Below, in pieces: positions 44,217 through 52,038 of a DNA stretch of 64,000 nt; position 1 is the stretch's first letter, and each line of letters starts with the position of its first letter. Under the pieces are notes generated by a model. That model was not told the DNA's origin, did not search any database, and saw only the letters and a program-made list of their open reading frames with translations. Source of the DNA: Clostridia bacterium (GTDB lineage Bacteria > Bacillota > Clostridia > Christensenellales > Borkfalkiaceae); assembly GCA_017465145.1 (NCBI GenBank), contig JAFTWU010000010.1, positions 1-64,000 on the forward strand, read 5' to 3'. Both the position numbers and the translations under genes were made by a program.

Positions 44217-45346
44217 TATTTTTCTCCTTCATTAACGTAAAAATTATAAGTGTTTATAGTTTCTTTATAAATGGGCGTGCCCTTATTCTTTAGGTGAATA
44301 AGTTCTTCCCTTAAACATTCTTTAAAACAAAAATCAAAATCTTTTTCGTATAGGTCGCGCAAATATTCCACGCCTTCATAGTCGCGCCCTTCTTCTACCA
44401 TATCGGCAACTAAAATAAGTTTTGCTAGCGTGCTCATATTCGCCTTGCCGGAAGTATGATAGCGGATAGCATCTAAAATTTCTTCATCTTCTATCCCAAG
44501 CACCTTTTGGGCAACGTAAGCGCCCAAAAACGCGTGAACTACCGGTTTTGGAACGTCACTTTCAATAGTGAAGTCCTTAAAATCTTTGGGGTCTAAATAT
44601 TTAGCGCAATCGTGTAACATTGCGGTAGTTAAAACCTTATTAGCGTCAAGTTTAAGTTCTTTAACCTTGCGCATAGCACAGTCCACAACGCCCGCCGTGT
44701 GTATACGGCGCTTTTCCGTCAGCACCCTTTTTAAGAACTCCGTGTAAAAGTCCCCTTTATATAAACCTTTTTCTTCAATATAGTTTGCAACGCGTGGGCA
44801 AGTTAGCGAAGATATATCAAGCCCTAAAGATGCGTAAATTCTTATCTTAGTGGAAGAAAAAGCCTTGCCGTCGTAACCGATTTTTATAAAACTTTTACCA
44901 AAGTTCTTTAAAAAATATTCTTCTTCTGCCTGATAGTCGGTGAAAAAATCGTCCCTGCCGAAAACACAAAGGTCGCACGCCTTAAGTATACGGTCTGGGT
45001 TGCGCCAAGTCTTAAAATCGGTAAGCATATCCCCCCCGACTATAAAGTAAAGGTGGGCGGATAATTTTTCCTTAAAATGCTCTACCGTAAGGTAGGTATA
45101 ACTTTTGCCCTGTTTTTCAATTTCAAAGTCGCTAACTTCAATTTTATCGTCATCTAAAAAGGCAAGTTTAAGCATATTTAGCCTATCTTGTGCCGGCGCG
45201 GGAATAATTTCTTTATGCGGTGGCAAATAGGTTGGCATTATTATAAGTTTGTCAAGATTAAGCGCTTTAACCGCCTTTTTGGCAAGATTGATATGCTCTA
45301 AGTGAACGGGGTTAAAAGTTCCGCCTAAAATACCGATTTTTTCCAT
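44216..45346 (-). CDS. nadD: Fused nicotinate-nucleotide adenylyltransferase and YqeK-type HD hydrolase
   Basis: A 376-residue two-domain protein. The N-terminal 195 residues are NadD: G-G-T-F-N-P-V-H-L-E-H (7-17) and S-S-T-K-I-R near 163-168, catalysing NaMN to NaAD. From about 195 on it is a YqeK-like HD domain (H-T-A-G-V ... A-M-L-H-D-C-A-K-Y), a family described as diadenosine tetraphosphatases. In most Firmicutes the two are separate adjacent genes. No good Shine-Dalgarno sequence marks the start; the ATG at 45346 begins the conserved strand directly. Confidence 0.92.
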   Translation of the reverse strand: MEKIGILGGTFNPVHLEHINLAKKAVKALNLDKLIIMPTYLPPHKEIIPAPAQDRLNMLKLAFLDDDKIEVSDFEIEKQGKSYTYLTVEHFKEKLSAHLYFIVGGDMLTDFKTWRNPDRILKACDLCVFGRDDFFTDYQAEEEYFLKNFGKSFIKIGYDGKAFSSTKIRIYASLGLDISSLTCPRVANYIEEKGLYKGDFYTEFLKRVLTEKRRIHTAGVVDCAMRKVKELKLDANKVLTTAMLHDCAKYLDPKDFKDFTIESDVPKPVVHAFLGAYVAQKVLGIEDEEILDAIRYHTSGKANMSTLAKLILVADMVEEGRDYEGVEYLRDLYEKDFDFCFKECLREELIHLKNKGTPIYKETINTYNFYVNEGEK

Positions 45347-45552
45347 GCTTTTATTATTGCACATTTTACCGATAAAATCAACTTTTAATCGCTTTTTATA
45401 GGGGGCAAAAGTTTAATAAAGTTATAAAAATTAAAAATGCGGGTATAATTACAAAAAATATTTTTTAACGGCGAATTGTTTCGTTTAATCTTTAATTTAA
45501 CCTAGGATATGCCTACGCGCTTGCCGTTAACTAAATCTTTCAAGGTGAATAT

Positions 45553-46332
45553 ATGAAAAATATTACCCTGCCCGTTGTTTTAGACTGTATTTTAACTTCT
45601 TTTACCGCCTTTTTACTTTCTTTCGTGCTAGTTAGTTATGGCATTGAAAAGCCCTTTTCTTATATAATTGCCGTATGTATAGGCATATTATTTGGGCTTA
45701 TGGCGTTTAAGTTTTTCACGGGGAAACAAAAGGATATTAAACTTAAAAAAAGTGAAGAAAGCCTTTGCCAAAAGGTTATAATTGAACTTTGTTTTAACAA
45801 AAAAGAATTTGCAGAGCAACTGTTTTTTAAGGTCTTTCAGTTAAAAAACCTTAACCCCGTAAAGCGTTTTAACGGAATTTATATAGAGAGTGAAAAAAAG
45901 GTGCATTACTTTTTATTTTCTTTCGACGGGGTTAAAAAAAGTCAAATAGTAAAAGCGTTTAATATGGCGGGCAAAGAAAATGAAACGGTTATTTGGGCAG
46001 ATAATTTTAATAAAGATATAGTTGATTTTACTACTAAATTTAACGGACGCGTTAGTCTATGCGACGGCAAGAAAGCCTTTTTAACTTTAAAAGAATTTGA
46101 CCTTTTACCCAAAGGATTTTGCCCCGTTGCAAGCGTGGTGAAAGCTAAACCTAATATAAAACTTAATATACTAAACAAGAAAAAGGCAAAAAACTATTTA
46201 CTTTTTGGCGTTACCTTTTTGATTATGAGTTATTTTGTGTATTTTAAGGTTTATTATATCGTTTTCGGGTGTTTATTTTTAGCGCTATCGCTAGTTGCTA
46301 TTTTATTTGGCAAAAATAATAAACCCGCCTAG
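45553..46332 (+). CDS. Hypothetical membrane protein
   Basis: A 259-residue protein with two hydrophobic segments at each end (about 7-28, 34-55 and 215-232, 236-253) enclosing a basic cytoplasmic domain of about 150 residues. The central domain alternates strands and helices (V-H-Y-F-L-F-S-F-D-G, E-T-V-I-W-A-D-N-F, R-V-S-L-C-D-G), reminiscent of restriction-endonuclease-like folds, but no catalytic motif is clear. AAGGTGAA precedes the start. No family recognised. Confidence 0.6.
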   Translation: MKNITLPVVLDCILTSFTAFLLSFVLVSYGIEKPFSYIIAVCIGILFGLMAFKFFTGKQKDIKLKKSEESLCQKVIIELCFNKKEFAEQLFFKVFQLKNLNPVKRFNGIYIESEKKVHYFLFSFDGVKKSQIVKAFNMAGKENETVIWADNFNKDIVDFTTKFNGRVSLCDGKKAFLTLKEFDLLPKGFCPVASVVKAKPNIKLNILNKKKAKNYLLFGVTFLIMSYFVYFKVYYIVFGCLFLALSLVAILFGKNNKPA

Positions 46333-46423
46333 GCTTAGCGTGTAACTGCCTAGCCTTAGCCTTAAACCGCCCCCACATACTTTGCATATCGCATCTATTT
46401 GTAGACCACACCAAAAGTTAAAA

Positions 46424-46452
46424 TTGACATATAAAAGATAAAATGCTATACT
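46424..46452 (+). promoter_or_regulatory. Promoter of the RlaP-like nucleotidyltransferase gene
   Basis: TTGACA (46424-46429), 17-base spacer, TATACT (46447-46452), leaving a leader of about 15 bases. Confidence 0.78.
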
Positions 46453-46472
46453 TTTATGGTAGAGGTGACAAA

Positions 46473-47255
46473 ATGACTGATATGGAACTTTTTAAGAAGG
46501 CCCTTGCTAAAAGAAGTGAAGCGCAAAGCGAAAACACAAAAAAAGAAGGGATTGAAAGCACGATATTAAAAGAAATTTGTGAAATAGAAAAGCGTGAAAA
46601 GGTAACCATTTTGTACTGCGCGCTATCAGGCAGTAGAGCGTGGGGTTATAACGCGTTAGATAGCGTTTACGAAGTGCGCTTTATATATAAGCGAAACGAA
46701 ACTCTTTCCGAAACGGACGGCGACAAAACTAGCAATAAAAGAGATGAAATTCGTTGGCAAAAAGATGGCGTGCTTGATATTAACGGATGCGATATAAAAA
46801 AGGCAACCGACCTTATAAAAAATTCTAACCCGACTATTTACGAGTGGAGCGTTTCCCCCACCGTTTATAAAAGGTCTTTAGAATGGCAACAAATAAGTGA
46901 AAATATTAAAAACCACTTTTCCGTTAAAGAAACGCTTATACAATATTTAGATATACTAAGCGCAAAATCGCGCGGTTTATTAAAACAAGAAAAAATTAAA
47001 ATAGACGATTATTTTGAAGTTTTAATTCCCTTGCTTTGCTGTAAGCACTTAATAAACGCCAACTCTTTCCCTAAATTAAACGTTGCTTATTTAATGGAAA
47101 ACTACCTTGAATTAGACGTTAAAACTGAGGCTAATAACCTTTTGCAACTTAATTTATCGTCGACAAAATCCCCTCTCATTGAAAAAAATAGCCTTATTGA
47201 CGGCTTTATAGAAAAAACCGTTTTAGAGATGAAAGATTATATAAGCGCACTATAA
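46473..47255 (+). CDS. RlaP-like nucleotidyltransferase with altered catalytic motif
   Basis: A 260-residue protein of the DNA polymerase beta-like superfamily, COG3541 / RlaP type, families linked to RNA repair. The motif G-S-R-A-W-G (53-58) and V-R-F-I-Y (68-72) are conserved. The expected S-D-Y-D-V acidic pair reads S-V-Y-E-V (64-68): the first metal-binding Asp is Val65 and the second is Glu67, so activity is doubtful. AGAGGTGA lies before the ATG at 46473; an earlier in-frame ATG overlaps the promoter. Monocistronic. Confidence 0.78.
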   Translation: MTDMELFKKALAKRSEAQSENTKKEGIESTILKEICEIEKREKVTILYCALSGSRAWGYNALDSVYEVRFIYKRNETLSETDGDKTSNKRDEIRWQKDGVLDINGCDIKKATDLIKNSNPTIYEWSVSPTVYKRSLEWQQISENIKNHFSVKETLIQYLDILSAKSRGLLKQEKIKIDDYFEVLIPLLCCKHLINANSFPKLNVAYLMENYLELDVKTEANNLLQLNLSSTKSPLIEKNSLIDGFIEKTVLEMKDYISAL

Positions 47256-47307
47256 ATATAAACCTAGAACACGCGCCTTAACAAAGAAAAAATATTAAAT
47301 AAAACAA

Positions 47308-47337
47308 AAAGTGGTTTGTTTTTCAACAAACCACTTT
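47308..47337. terminator. Bidirectional terminator between the RlaP-like gene and yhbY
   Basis: AAAGTGGTTTGTT / AACAAACCACTTT perfect 13-base arms; convergent genes. Confidence 0.85.
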
Positions 47338-47373
47338 CTTTTTTTAAATTTGTCGTTAATCTAGTCCTTTTTA

Positions 47374-47667
47374 TTAAAACTCTATATGGTTAATCTTTTC
47401 GTTTTTGCTACGGCGGTAAAATACTAGTTTTCTACCCGTTGCGCACACGAATTCCGCACCTAAAAGGTTTGCAATTTCAAAACCCGCGTCCTTTGGAACT
47501 AGACCGGAATTTTCTAAAACGGTAACCTTAATTAGTTCGCGTTTTTCAATGGCTAAATTAAGGCTTTCTATAAGCGCATCGTTAACGCCAAGTTTACCAA
47601 CTTGGGTTACGGGCTCTATTGTTTGCGCCAAAGAGCGCAATTTACTTCTTTGTTTACTGTTTAACAT
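47374..47667 (-). CDS. yhbY: YhbY family RNA-binding protein
   Basis: A 97-residue CRM-domain protein associated with 50S assembly. Visible are L-R-S-L-A-Q-T-I-E-P-V-T-Q-V-G-K near 11-26, R-E-L-I-K-V near 43-48 and a C-terminal V-F-Y-R-R-S. It follows obgE by 41 bases, as in the obg-yhbY-nadD order of Clostridia; here other genes separate it from nadD. Confidence 0.9.
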   Translation of the reverse strand: MLNSKQRSKLRSLAQTIEPVTQVGKLGVNDALIESLNLAIEKRELIKVTVLENSGLVPKDAGFEIANLLGAEFVCATGRKLVFYRRSKNEKINHIEF

Positions 47668-47708
47668 AATTTATCCTTTTTGGCGTTTACGCCTTTGTTT
47701 ATTAAAAA

Positions 47709-48971
47709 TTAATCTATAAGTTCAAATTCTTCGCCACCGATAATGATGGTTGACTTGTCCGTTGCACCCATTTTGCGAAGTTCATCAATAATGCCCCTAT
47801 CGCGCAATACTTTGTGCAAGTATGCAAGAGAGTTCATATCGTCCATAACAACGTTGCGCTTTAACACTTCTACAAGCGTGCCTTCGATAACGAAGGTTTC
47901 CCCTTCCTTAAAGATATCGTAGTCAAGCCTATCGGGTTTAACGTAATTAAATTCTTCAAATTCAAGCGGTTTTACGGGGGGAAGTTTTTCTAGCACCTTA
48001 AAGATTTCCCCTTTAAGTTTATCTAATCCTTCACCCGTGATAGCAGATATAGGAACGATTTTTCCCTTGCGACCAAGTTTTTTCTTAAACTCTGCAAGTC
48101 GTTCTTCCGCATCGTACATATCAAGTTTATTTACCGCGATAATTTGCTTTAATTTTGCTAAAGCGGGGCTGTAATTTTTAAGTTCCGCGTTTATTTTAAG
48201 GTAATCTTCATAAGGGTCTCTACCTTCAACGCCAGAGATATCTACAACGTGAACTAGCATTCTAGTACGTTCTATGTGGCGCAAAAACTCTATGCCAAGC
48301 CCTGCACCGTCGCTTGCCCCTTCGATAAGACCGGGGATATCTGCAACGATAAACTGATTATCGTAATAATCACATACGCCAAGGTTTGGGGATAGTGTTG
48401 TAAAATGATAGTTTGCAATCTTTGGGCGGGCGCGGGTAATCTTAGATAAAATAGTGGACTTGCCAACGTTGGGGAAACCGACCAAGCCTACGTCTGCAAT
48501 AGTCTTAAGTTCTAAAACTACGCGCTTAGTTTCCGTCTTTTCGCCCGTTTGTGAAAAGTGGGGGGCACGACGACGTGAATTTGCAAATTTAGCGTTACCT
48601 TTACCGCCTTCGCCACCGACTAAAACAACTTTCTTTTGTCCTTCATAGAACATATCGGCAATTATATTTCCGCTTTCATAGTCTTTGATAACGGTGCCTA
48701 GGGGAACTTTTAAAATAAGGTCTTCACCAGACTTGCCAAAACAGTCCTTAGGCCCACCGTTTTCGCCGTTTTCGGCAACGAATTTATTTTTGTAATAATA
48801 ATCCGCAAGGCTTGTAACGTGCTTGTCCGCAAGGAAAATTACGTCGCCACCTTTACCGCCGTCGCCACCGTCAGGACCACCGCTTACCTTTCCTTTATAA
48901 TGAATAAAAGAAGTAATGCCGTTTCCGCCGTTACCTGCTTTAATATTTATTTTTGCTCTGTCTATAAACAT
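47709..48971 (-). CDS. obgE: GTPase Obg (ObgE/CgtA)
   Basis: A 420-residue ribosome-assembly and stress GTPase. It has the glycine-rich Obg fold (1-158: G-G-P-D-G-G-D-G-G-K-G-G), the G domain with G-F-P-N-V-G-K-S-T (about 165-173), D-I-P-G-L-I-E-G and N-K-L-D, and a C-terminal OCT domain (about 340-420) typical of Gram-positive Obg. Begins three bases after the nth stop and continues to yhbY. Confidence 0.96.
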   Translation of the reverse strand: MFIDRAKINIKAGNGGNGITSFIHYKGKVSGGPDGGDGGKGGDVIFLADKHVTSLADYYYKNKFVAENGENGGPKDCFGKSGEDLILKVPLGTVIKDYESGNIIADMFYEGQKKVVLVGGEGGKGNAKFANSRRRAPHFSQTGEKTETKRVVLELKTIADVGLVGFPNVGKSTILSKITRARPKIANYHFTTLSPNLGVCDYYDNQFIVADIPGLIEGASDGAGLGIEFLRHIERTRMLVHVVDISGVEGRDPYEDYLKINAELKNYSPALAKLKQIIAVNKLDMYDAEERLAEFKKKLGRKGKIVPISAITGEGLDKLKGEIFKVLEKLPPVKPLEFEEFNYVKPDRLDYDIFKEGETFVIEGTLVEVLKRNVVMDDMNSLAYLHKVLRDRGIIDELRKMGATDKSTIIIGGEEFELID

Positions 48972-48974
48972 AAA

Positions 48975-49601
48975 TCACCTTTTTATATTCTTCTGGCAAA
49001 GTTCTTTTATCGGGCACTCTATACAGTTTGGGTTTTGAGCCTTGCAATAACTTCTGCCAAGGTAAATCAAATAATGATGGGCGCGCGACCAATCTTTTTT
49101 GTCGATTGCTTTCATAAGCGCCTTTTCCGTTGCCAAAACGTTAGTTTCTTTTGCAAGTCCTATTCTGTTAGAAACCCTAAAAACGTGGGTATCCACCGCG
49201 ATAGCATCACCCTTAAACGCCACGCTATACACTACGTTAGCCGTTTTTCTGCCAACGCCTGCTAGGGTGCGAAGGTCTTGCAAATTGTTTGGAACGTTGC
49301 CGTTAAACTTATTTATAATATCCGCCGTTGCGCTTAAAATATGCCCCGCCTTAGACTTATATAGCCCGCAAGAGAATATATATTTTTCAAGTTCTATCTG
49401 AGAGAGTGTAATTAACTTTTCCGGCGTATCGTAATCTGCAAAAAGACGCGCGGTAACTTTATTAACACGCTCGTCTGTACATTGTGCCGATAAAATTACG
49501 GCGACAAGCAACTGATAGGGTGTATTAAAGTTAAGTGCAGGTTTATCGGTAAAAATGCCCGAAAGCCTGTCTATTATAGCCTTTACCTGTGCTTTTTTCA
49601 T
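48975..49601 (-). CDS. nth: Endonuclease III
   Basis: A 208-residue DNA glycosylase/AP lyase that removes oxidised pyrimidines. The HhH motif L-A-G-V-G-R-K-T-A-N-V (about 111-121) with the catalytic Lys, the later Asp in V-D-T-H-V-F-R-V (about 135-142), and four [4Fe-4S] cysteines (C-x6-C-x2-C-x5-C at the C-terminus) are intact. AAGGAGAA precedes the start; first gene of nth-obgE-yhbY. Confidence 0.96.
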   Translation of the reverse strand: MKKAQVKAIIDRLSGIFTDKPALNFNTPYQLLVAVILSAQCTDERVNKVTARLFADYDTPEKLITLSQIELEKYIFSCGLYKSKAGHILSATADIINKFNGNVPNNLQDLRTLAGVGRKTANVVYSVAFKGDAIAVDTHVFRVSNRIGLAKETNVLATEKALMKAIDKKDWSRAHHYLIYLGRSYCKAQNPNCIECPIKELCQKNIKR

Positions 49602-49651
49602 AAGTTCTCCTTAATGATTTTAGCACAGGAAAAGACTTTTTACAAGCAAAT

Positions 49652-49909
49652 TTATATACTTTTGACTATGCGCGTGCCGTGAACTTCCTTTACAAGAAAA
49701 AATCCCGCAAAGGACGAAAGGTTTACGGCGTTTACCATATTCTTAACGGTATATAAAGCCGTTTTAGAGATTTCTACCGAAAGTCCGCACCCAACCCCCG
49801 CTTCTTTTGGGGTGTTAACAATGTGGTTTGTTATGCCGTATCCACCCAAAAAGTTAGAAAATTTTACCGTGTGAGCGCGCGAACGAAAGGCTACGATTAT
49901 ACTTTCCAT
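49652..49909 (-). CDS. DUF3343 putative Se/S carrier-like protein
   Basis: An 85-residue protein matching DUF3343 (Pfam describes it as Se/S-carrier-like). It contains the family's central cysteine in G-V-G-C-G-L-S-V-E-I (about 38-47), after a C-terminally directed T-P-K-E block. Such proteins are found beside cysteine desulfurases and selenium-metabolism genes. Here it is divergent from a SufS-like desulfurase, which supports a role in shuttling persulfide or selenide. GGAGAAA precedes the start. Confidence 0.8.
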   Translation of the reverse strand: MESIIVAFRSRAHTVKFSNFLGGYGITNHIVNTPKEAGVGCGLSVEISKTALYTVKNMVNAVNLSSFAGFFLVKEVHGTRIVKSI

Positions 49910-49920
49910 ATTTTTCTCCT

Positions 49921-49950
49921 TTGCATAAAAGGAATATTATCCCATACAAT
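49921..49950 (+). promoter_or_regulatory. Possible promoter of the cysteine desulfurase gene
   Basis: TTGCAT (49921-49926), 18-base spacer, TACAAT (49945-49950), 43 bases before the start codon. Confidence 0.4.
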
Positions 49951-49993
49951 ATAATATTAACTTTAAATATATTTTGTTACGGATGGTGGTAAA

Positions 49994-51265
49994 ATGATTT
50001 ATTTTGATAACGCTGCGACGGGTGGATTTAAACCGCAAAGAGTAATTGACGCTTGCACTACGGCTATAAAATATCTAACGGCTAACCCCGGCAGAAGTGG
50101 GCATAGGCTATCGGTTACGGGGGCGGAAACCATATCTAACACTAGGCAAGCGGTTGCCGAAACTTTTGGCGGAACGGCTGATAGGGTTATCTTTACAAAA
50201 AATTGCACGGAAAGTTTGAACACGGCTATCTTTGGTTTATGTAAGGCGGGCGACCACGTTATAACCACCGTTTTTGAACATAATTCCGTTCTTCGTCCCC
50301 TATTTGCCCTAAAAAACGCGGGGGTAATTTCGCTTAGCGTAGTTGCACCAAAATTAAGCGAAGTTGAACTAGAGCAAAGCAAGGTTACTCCAAAATTAAG
50401 CGAAGAAGAACTAGAGCAAAGCAAGGTTGCGCCCGCCCGTAGTGAAGTTGCGCCCGTCCGTAGTGAAGTTGCGACCGACCGTGTTTACGGAAAATTTAAT
50501 GATAACGCCCTATTAGATGCTATCAAAGGGGCTATAACCGATAAAACTTCCGTTATCGTTATGACCGCAGTATCGAACGTTACGGGGACGGTAATGCCAG
50601 TTAGCGAAGTCGGCGCTATTTGTAAAGAAAAAAATATAACCTTTATCGTTGACGGTGCTCAAGGGGGTGGGCACGTGCCGTTAGACGTTAAACAGCAAAA
50701 CATTTCCGCGCTATGCTTAGCCGGTCATAAGGGTTTATACGGAATTATGGGTAGCGGTGTGCTTGTGTTTAGTGAAAACACCAACATATCCCCCCTAACT
50801 TACGGCGGAACGGGTAGCGATTCTTTCAACGAAAATCAACCGTCATTTTACCCCGACAAACTAGAATCGGGCACGCTTAACTTACCGTCTATAGTTGCGC
50901 TAAACGAAGGGATACGATACCTTAAAAACAACTTTTTAGAATTTTCGCATATTTTAACTGAACGCACCGCACTTATTATTAACGAACTTTTAGAAAATCC
51001 TTTTATAACTTGTTATTCTTCTATTAACCCCGCGGGGATAGTGTCGTTTAGCGTTAAAAATTTAGATAGCAATCAGGTTGCCGATATCCTAAACGATAAA
51101 TACGACGTTGCCGTGCGCGGTGGGTTTCATTGTGCCCCGCTTTGCCATAAATTTTTACAAACTGATAATACGGGGCTTGTTAGGGTTTCACTTTCTGCGC
51201 AAAACTCTAAAACGGAAATTAACTATTTTCTGCGCGCGATAAAACAAATTACTTCTAATTTATAA
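49994..51265 (+). CDS. SufS-like cysteine desulfurase with heptad-repeat insertion
   Basis: A 423-residue class V aminotransferase-fold PLP enzyme. N-terminal Y-F-D-N-A-A-T-G, PLP lysine in L-A-G-H-K-G-L-Y-G (about 240-248) and catalytic cysteine in R-G-G-F-H-C-A-P-L (about 373-381) place it with class II desulfurases or selenocysteine lyase-like proteins. Residues 117-163 are a 47-residue insertion of six and two-thirds heptads (V-A-P-K-L-S-E, V-E-L-E-Q-S-K and variants) in a place where relatives have a short turn. Divergent from the Se/S-carrier-like gene. Confidence 0.88.
   Translation: MIYFDNAATGGFKPQRVIDACTTAIKYLTANPGRSGHRLSVTGAETISNTRQAVAETFGGTADRVIFTKNCTESLNTAIFGLCKAGDHVITTVFEHNSVLRPLFALKNAGVISLSVVAPKLSEVELEQSKVTPKLSEEELEQSKVAPARSEVAPVRSEVATDRVYGKFNDNALLDAIKGAITDKTSVIVMTAVSNVTGTVMPVSEVGAICKEKNITFIVDGAQGGGHVPLDVKQQNISALCLAGHKGLYGIMGSGVLVFSENTNISPLTYGGTGSDSFNENQPSFYPDKLESGTLNLPSIVALNEGIRYLKNNFLEFSHILTERTALIINELLENPFITCYSSINPAGIVSFSVKNLDSNQVADILNDKYDVAVRGGFHCAPLCHKFLQTDNTGLVRVSLSAQNSKTEINYFLRAIKQITSNL
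50342..50482 (+). repeat. 21-base tandem repeat inside the cysteine desulfurase gene
   Basis: Units of 21 bases all begin with GTT: two copies of a 42-base double unit (50342-50383 and 50384-50425), then two 21-base units (50426-50446, 50447-50467) and a 15-base partial unit. The reading frame is kept throughout. Confidence 0.88.
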
Positions 51266-51302
51266 ATATAAAGCACGTGAAAAGCATATTATTTAACGGT
51301 AA

Positions 51303-51330
51303 AAAACCGCCCTATATAAAAAGGGCGGTT
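51303..51330. terminator. Bidirectional terminator after the cysteine desulfurase gene
   Basis: AAACCGCCCT / AGGGCGGTTT arms with an 8-base loop; convergent genes. Confidence 0.8.
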
Positions 51331-51363
51331 TGTTTATGTTTGATTTTTTACTTTTGTTTTATA

Positions 51364-51654
51364 TTAAATTTTTTTAAGTTCGGTTACCACTTTAGTTAGC
51401 ATTTTTCTTTGTTTATCGTCAAGCATAGGGTAAATCATAGAATAAAAGTTATCAATTTCCGCGTTTGTAAGCGTGCCGTTGCGCTTGCCCTTTAATGCCT
51501 CATCGTAAATGGCTTTAAGCAGTTCGCCTTGGCTTTTTCCGTCAAATTTTTGCGCTAGAGAAGATACAATGCTAAAAATATCGTTCGGCGTATTTTTCCC
51601 GCTAGAATTTCCGCTTACGTTTTGCCTTTTAGAATATTGGTTGAAATCTTCCAT
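51364..51654 (-). CDS. Small hypothetical protein, helical
   Basis: A 96-residue soluble protein. The first 25 residues are polar and probably disordered; the rest is predicted helical, with G-E-L-L-K-A-I-Y-D-E-A and F-Y-S-M-I-Y-P-M-L-D-D-K-Q-R-K-M-L as the conserved-looking parts. AGGAGTTTTTTATATG gives a good ribosome binding site. Divergent from the next small gene by about 70 bases. No function known to me. Confidence 0.6.
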   Translation of the reverse strand: MEDFNQYSKRQNVSGNSSGKNTPNDIFSIVSSLAQKFDGKSQGELLKAIYDEALKGKRNGTLTNAEIDNFYSMIYPMLDDKQRKMLTKVVTELKKI

Positions 51655-51727
51655 ATAAAAAACTCCTATAAAATAATTTCAATTTTATTGTATGTTTAAC
51701 ATATATTATATTGTTAGCGGAGTTTTT

Positions 51728-52015
51728 ATGGAAATATTACAATTTTTAATTTCTTTCTTTTTAGAAGAGTATAAAGACAGCAATTTTGCGCCCATACTTT
51801 GCCACCTTAAAGATAACGGTTTTGATTTAAGGCGGGCGTTTAGTTCGCTAAAGCCTGATATGGTTGCACCCGTTATTCGCGCGTTTATGCAAGGAATAAA
51901 TAAAAATACCCCGACGGAAACCGTCGGGCAAGATATGTACGATAAGCCTATATTAAATTTTGCCGACAAAGAAATAGTTAATAACCTTAACCGTTACTTT
52001 AATCAAAGCGTTTAA
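51728..52015 (+). CDS. Small hypothetical protein
   Basis: A 95-residue protein beginning with a hydrophobic helix (I-L-Q-F-L-I-S-F-F-L) and continuing with helical segments such as F-A-P-I-L-C-H-L-K-D-N-G-F-D-L. GCGGAG five bases before the ATG at 51728 decides the start over an upstream in-frame ATG. Its size and helical character resemble the divergent neighbour at 51364-51654, but the sequences are not evidently homologous. Confidence 0.55.
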   Translation: MEILQFLISFFLEEYKDSNFAPILCHLKDNGFDLRRAFSSLKPDMVAPVIRAFMQGINKNTPTETVGQDMYDKPILNFADKEIVNNLNRYFNQSV

Positions 52016-52038
52016 TAAAAGGCGTTAAATATATGTGA

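Noticed and set aside
49999-50424. Antisense frame of 141 residues across the desulfurase repeat
   Set aside because: It arises from the regular 21-base repeat and has no initiation signals.
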